Source: Siphonodentalium dalli
Lineage: Eukaryota > Mollusca > Scaphopoda > Gadilida > Siphonodentaliidae
Assembly (NCBI GenBank): GCA_032622095.1
Contig: CP136063.1
Coordinates: 271,927,426 to 271,991,425 of the forward strand
Length of the DNA stretch: 64,000 bases
Reading direction: 5' to 3'
The notes beneath the pieces are model-generated. The model was not told where the DNA came from. It saw only the letters and a program-made list of their open reading frames with translations, and searched no databases. The position numbers and the translations under genes were made by a program. Shown piece by piece: positions 63,767-64,000 of the stretch (within the stretch, counting starts at the first letter, position 1; each line of letters begins with the position of its first letter).

Positions 63767-64000
63767 TTGTATGTTACAAATAAAGAACGCTCATTGTTAG
63801 TCTATTCCTGGTATGCTACAAATAAAGAACGCTCATTGTTAGTCTATTCCTGGTGTGTTACAAATAAAGAGCGTTCATTGTTAGTCTATACCTGGAATGA
63901 TACAAATAAAGAGCGTTCATTTTTAGTCTACTCATTGTATATTACCAATAAAGAGCGTTCCTTGTTAGATAATTCATGGTATGTTACAAATAAAGAACGC
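63767..64000. repeat. HOR unit 17, cut by window end
   Basis: These are the first monomers of an anchor block. The A at 63896 (CCTGGAATG) matches the private change of unit 14 at 54278, so this is the start of a second copy of unit 14 and the 9,618-bp super-repeat continues past the window. Confidence 0.85.

Larger units (their letters stand above)
1..64000. repeat. 42-bp satellite array filling the window
   Basis: Every line of the sequence is a variant of one 42-bp monomer, and no stretch of unrelated sequence longer than part of a monomer is visible. A consensus copy lies at 113-154: it opens with TATTCCTGGTATGTTAC, continues with AAATAAAG, carries the 8-bp core GAACGCTC or GAGCGTTC, and ends TTGTTAGTC. 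Consensus composition is 15 T, 13 A, 7 G, 7 C (33% G+C). All monomers run in the same direction. No inverted block, transposon end, poly-A tail, telomere repeat, tRNA or rRNA was seen. Five of the six frames of the consensus contain a stop codon; the sixth is open, which explains all long reading frames in the window. A 64 kb pure tandem array is a eukaryotic satellite; a centromeric or heterochromatic location is inference. Confidence 0.97.
47280..64000. repeat. 9,618-bp tandem super-repeat (W, Z-prime, Z)
   Basis: Anchor blocks at 47964, 50717 and 54149 recur at 57582, 60335 and 63767, each exactly 9,618 bp later. Two unusual junctions (the 725-bp deletion of W and the chimeric start of Z-prime) and one private base (54278 and 63896) are shared at this offset. 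About 1.7 copies are in the window; the left limit is placed near 47.28 kb, where the X and Z tails become alike. Confidence 0.9.

Noticed and set aside
1-64000. A CRISPR array
   Set aside because: The repeats are directly adjacent with no unique spacers, no leader and no cas genes; the variation lies within the repeat unit.
1-64000. A CENP-B box as proof of centromere identity
   Set aside because: I see no match to the core pattern (TTCG followed by A-rich and CGGG elements). The array may be centromeric but not on this evidence.
1-64000. A bacterial or phage origin for the window
   Set aside because: No genes, ribosome sites, tRNAs or operons appear in 64 kb, and a pure satellite of this length is not known from such genomes.
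1-64000. Transposon or LTR insertions inside the array
   Set aside because: Repeated reading found no target-site duplications, terminal inverted repeats, poly-A tails or protein fragments. All boundaries are satellite-to-satellite.

Overview
The whole 64 kb window is satellite DNA. I see one AT-rich tandem repeat (about two thirds A+T) with a basic unit of 42 bp, all copies head to tail in the same orientation, roughly 1,500 monomers, with no interruption by unique sequence, transposon, RNA gene or real protein gene. Such an array points to a eukaryotic chromosome, most plausibly pericentromeric, centromeric or other constitutive heterochromatin. The sequence does not let me name the species, and I do not recognise the monomer as a named satellite family.

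The array is ordered at four scales. (1) Monomer: 42 bp, with a common 43-bp class (one extra T at the unit boundary) and rarer 41-bp and 46-bp classes. (2) Dimer: in several stretches an 84-bp alternation of two monomer forms. (3) Higher-order repeat (HOR): from about 7.5 kb onward a recognisable 16-monomer block (first copy 7483-8172) recurs, defining HOR units most often of 3,432-3,433 or 3,477-3,478 bp (about 81 monomers), with shortened units of 1,951, 2,164 and 2,753 bp and two longer mosaic units of about 6.1-6.2 kb. (4) Super-repeats: sets of HOR units are themselves duplicated at exact offsets of 8,931, 11,570 (sum 20,501), 15,859 and 9,618 bp, each supported by junctions or private variants shared at the same offset.

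Layout: 1-7482 holds older-looking, mosaic HORs of about 2.3-2.5 kb. 7483-25149 holds two long mosaic units and two shorter ones, with a cluster of template switches at 11.9-12.95 kb. 25150-41008 holds five HOR units in the order Y, X, Z, Z, truncated Z. 41009-47963 repeats Y, X at the 15,859-bp offset. From about 47.3 kb to the end runs a 9,618-bp super-repeat made of units W, Z-prime and Z, present 1.7 times. The right end looks most recently homogenised.

Nothing here acts as a gene set. The long plus-strand reading frames are by-products: 42 is divisible by 3 and one of the six frames of the consensus monomer has no stop codon, so runs of pure 42-bp monomers read as a 14-residue peptide repeat until a 43-bp monomer breaks the frame. 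I therefore call no CDS. The interest lies in the repeat architecture, the record of unequal exchange, and sequence properties of the monomer (an invertible 8-bp CpG core, an AATAAA hexamer, and a unit length of four helical turns).
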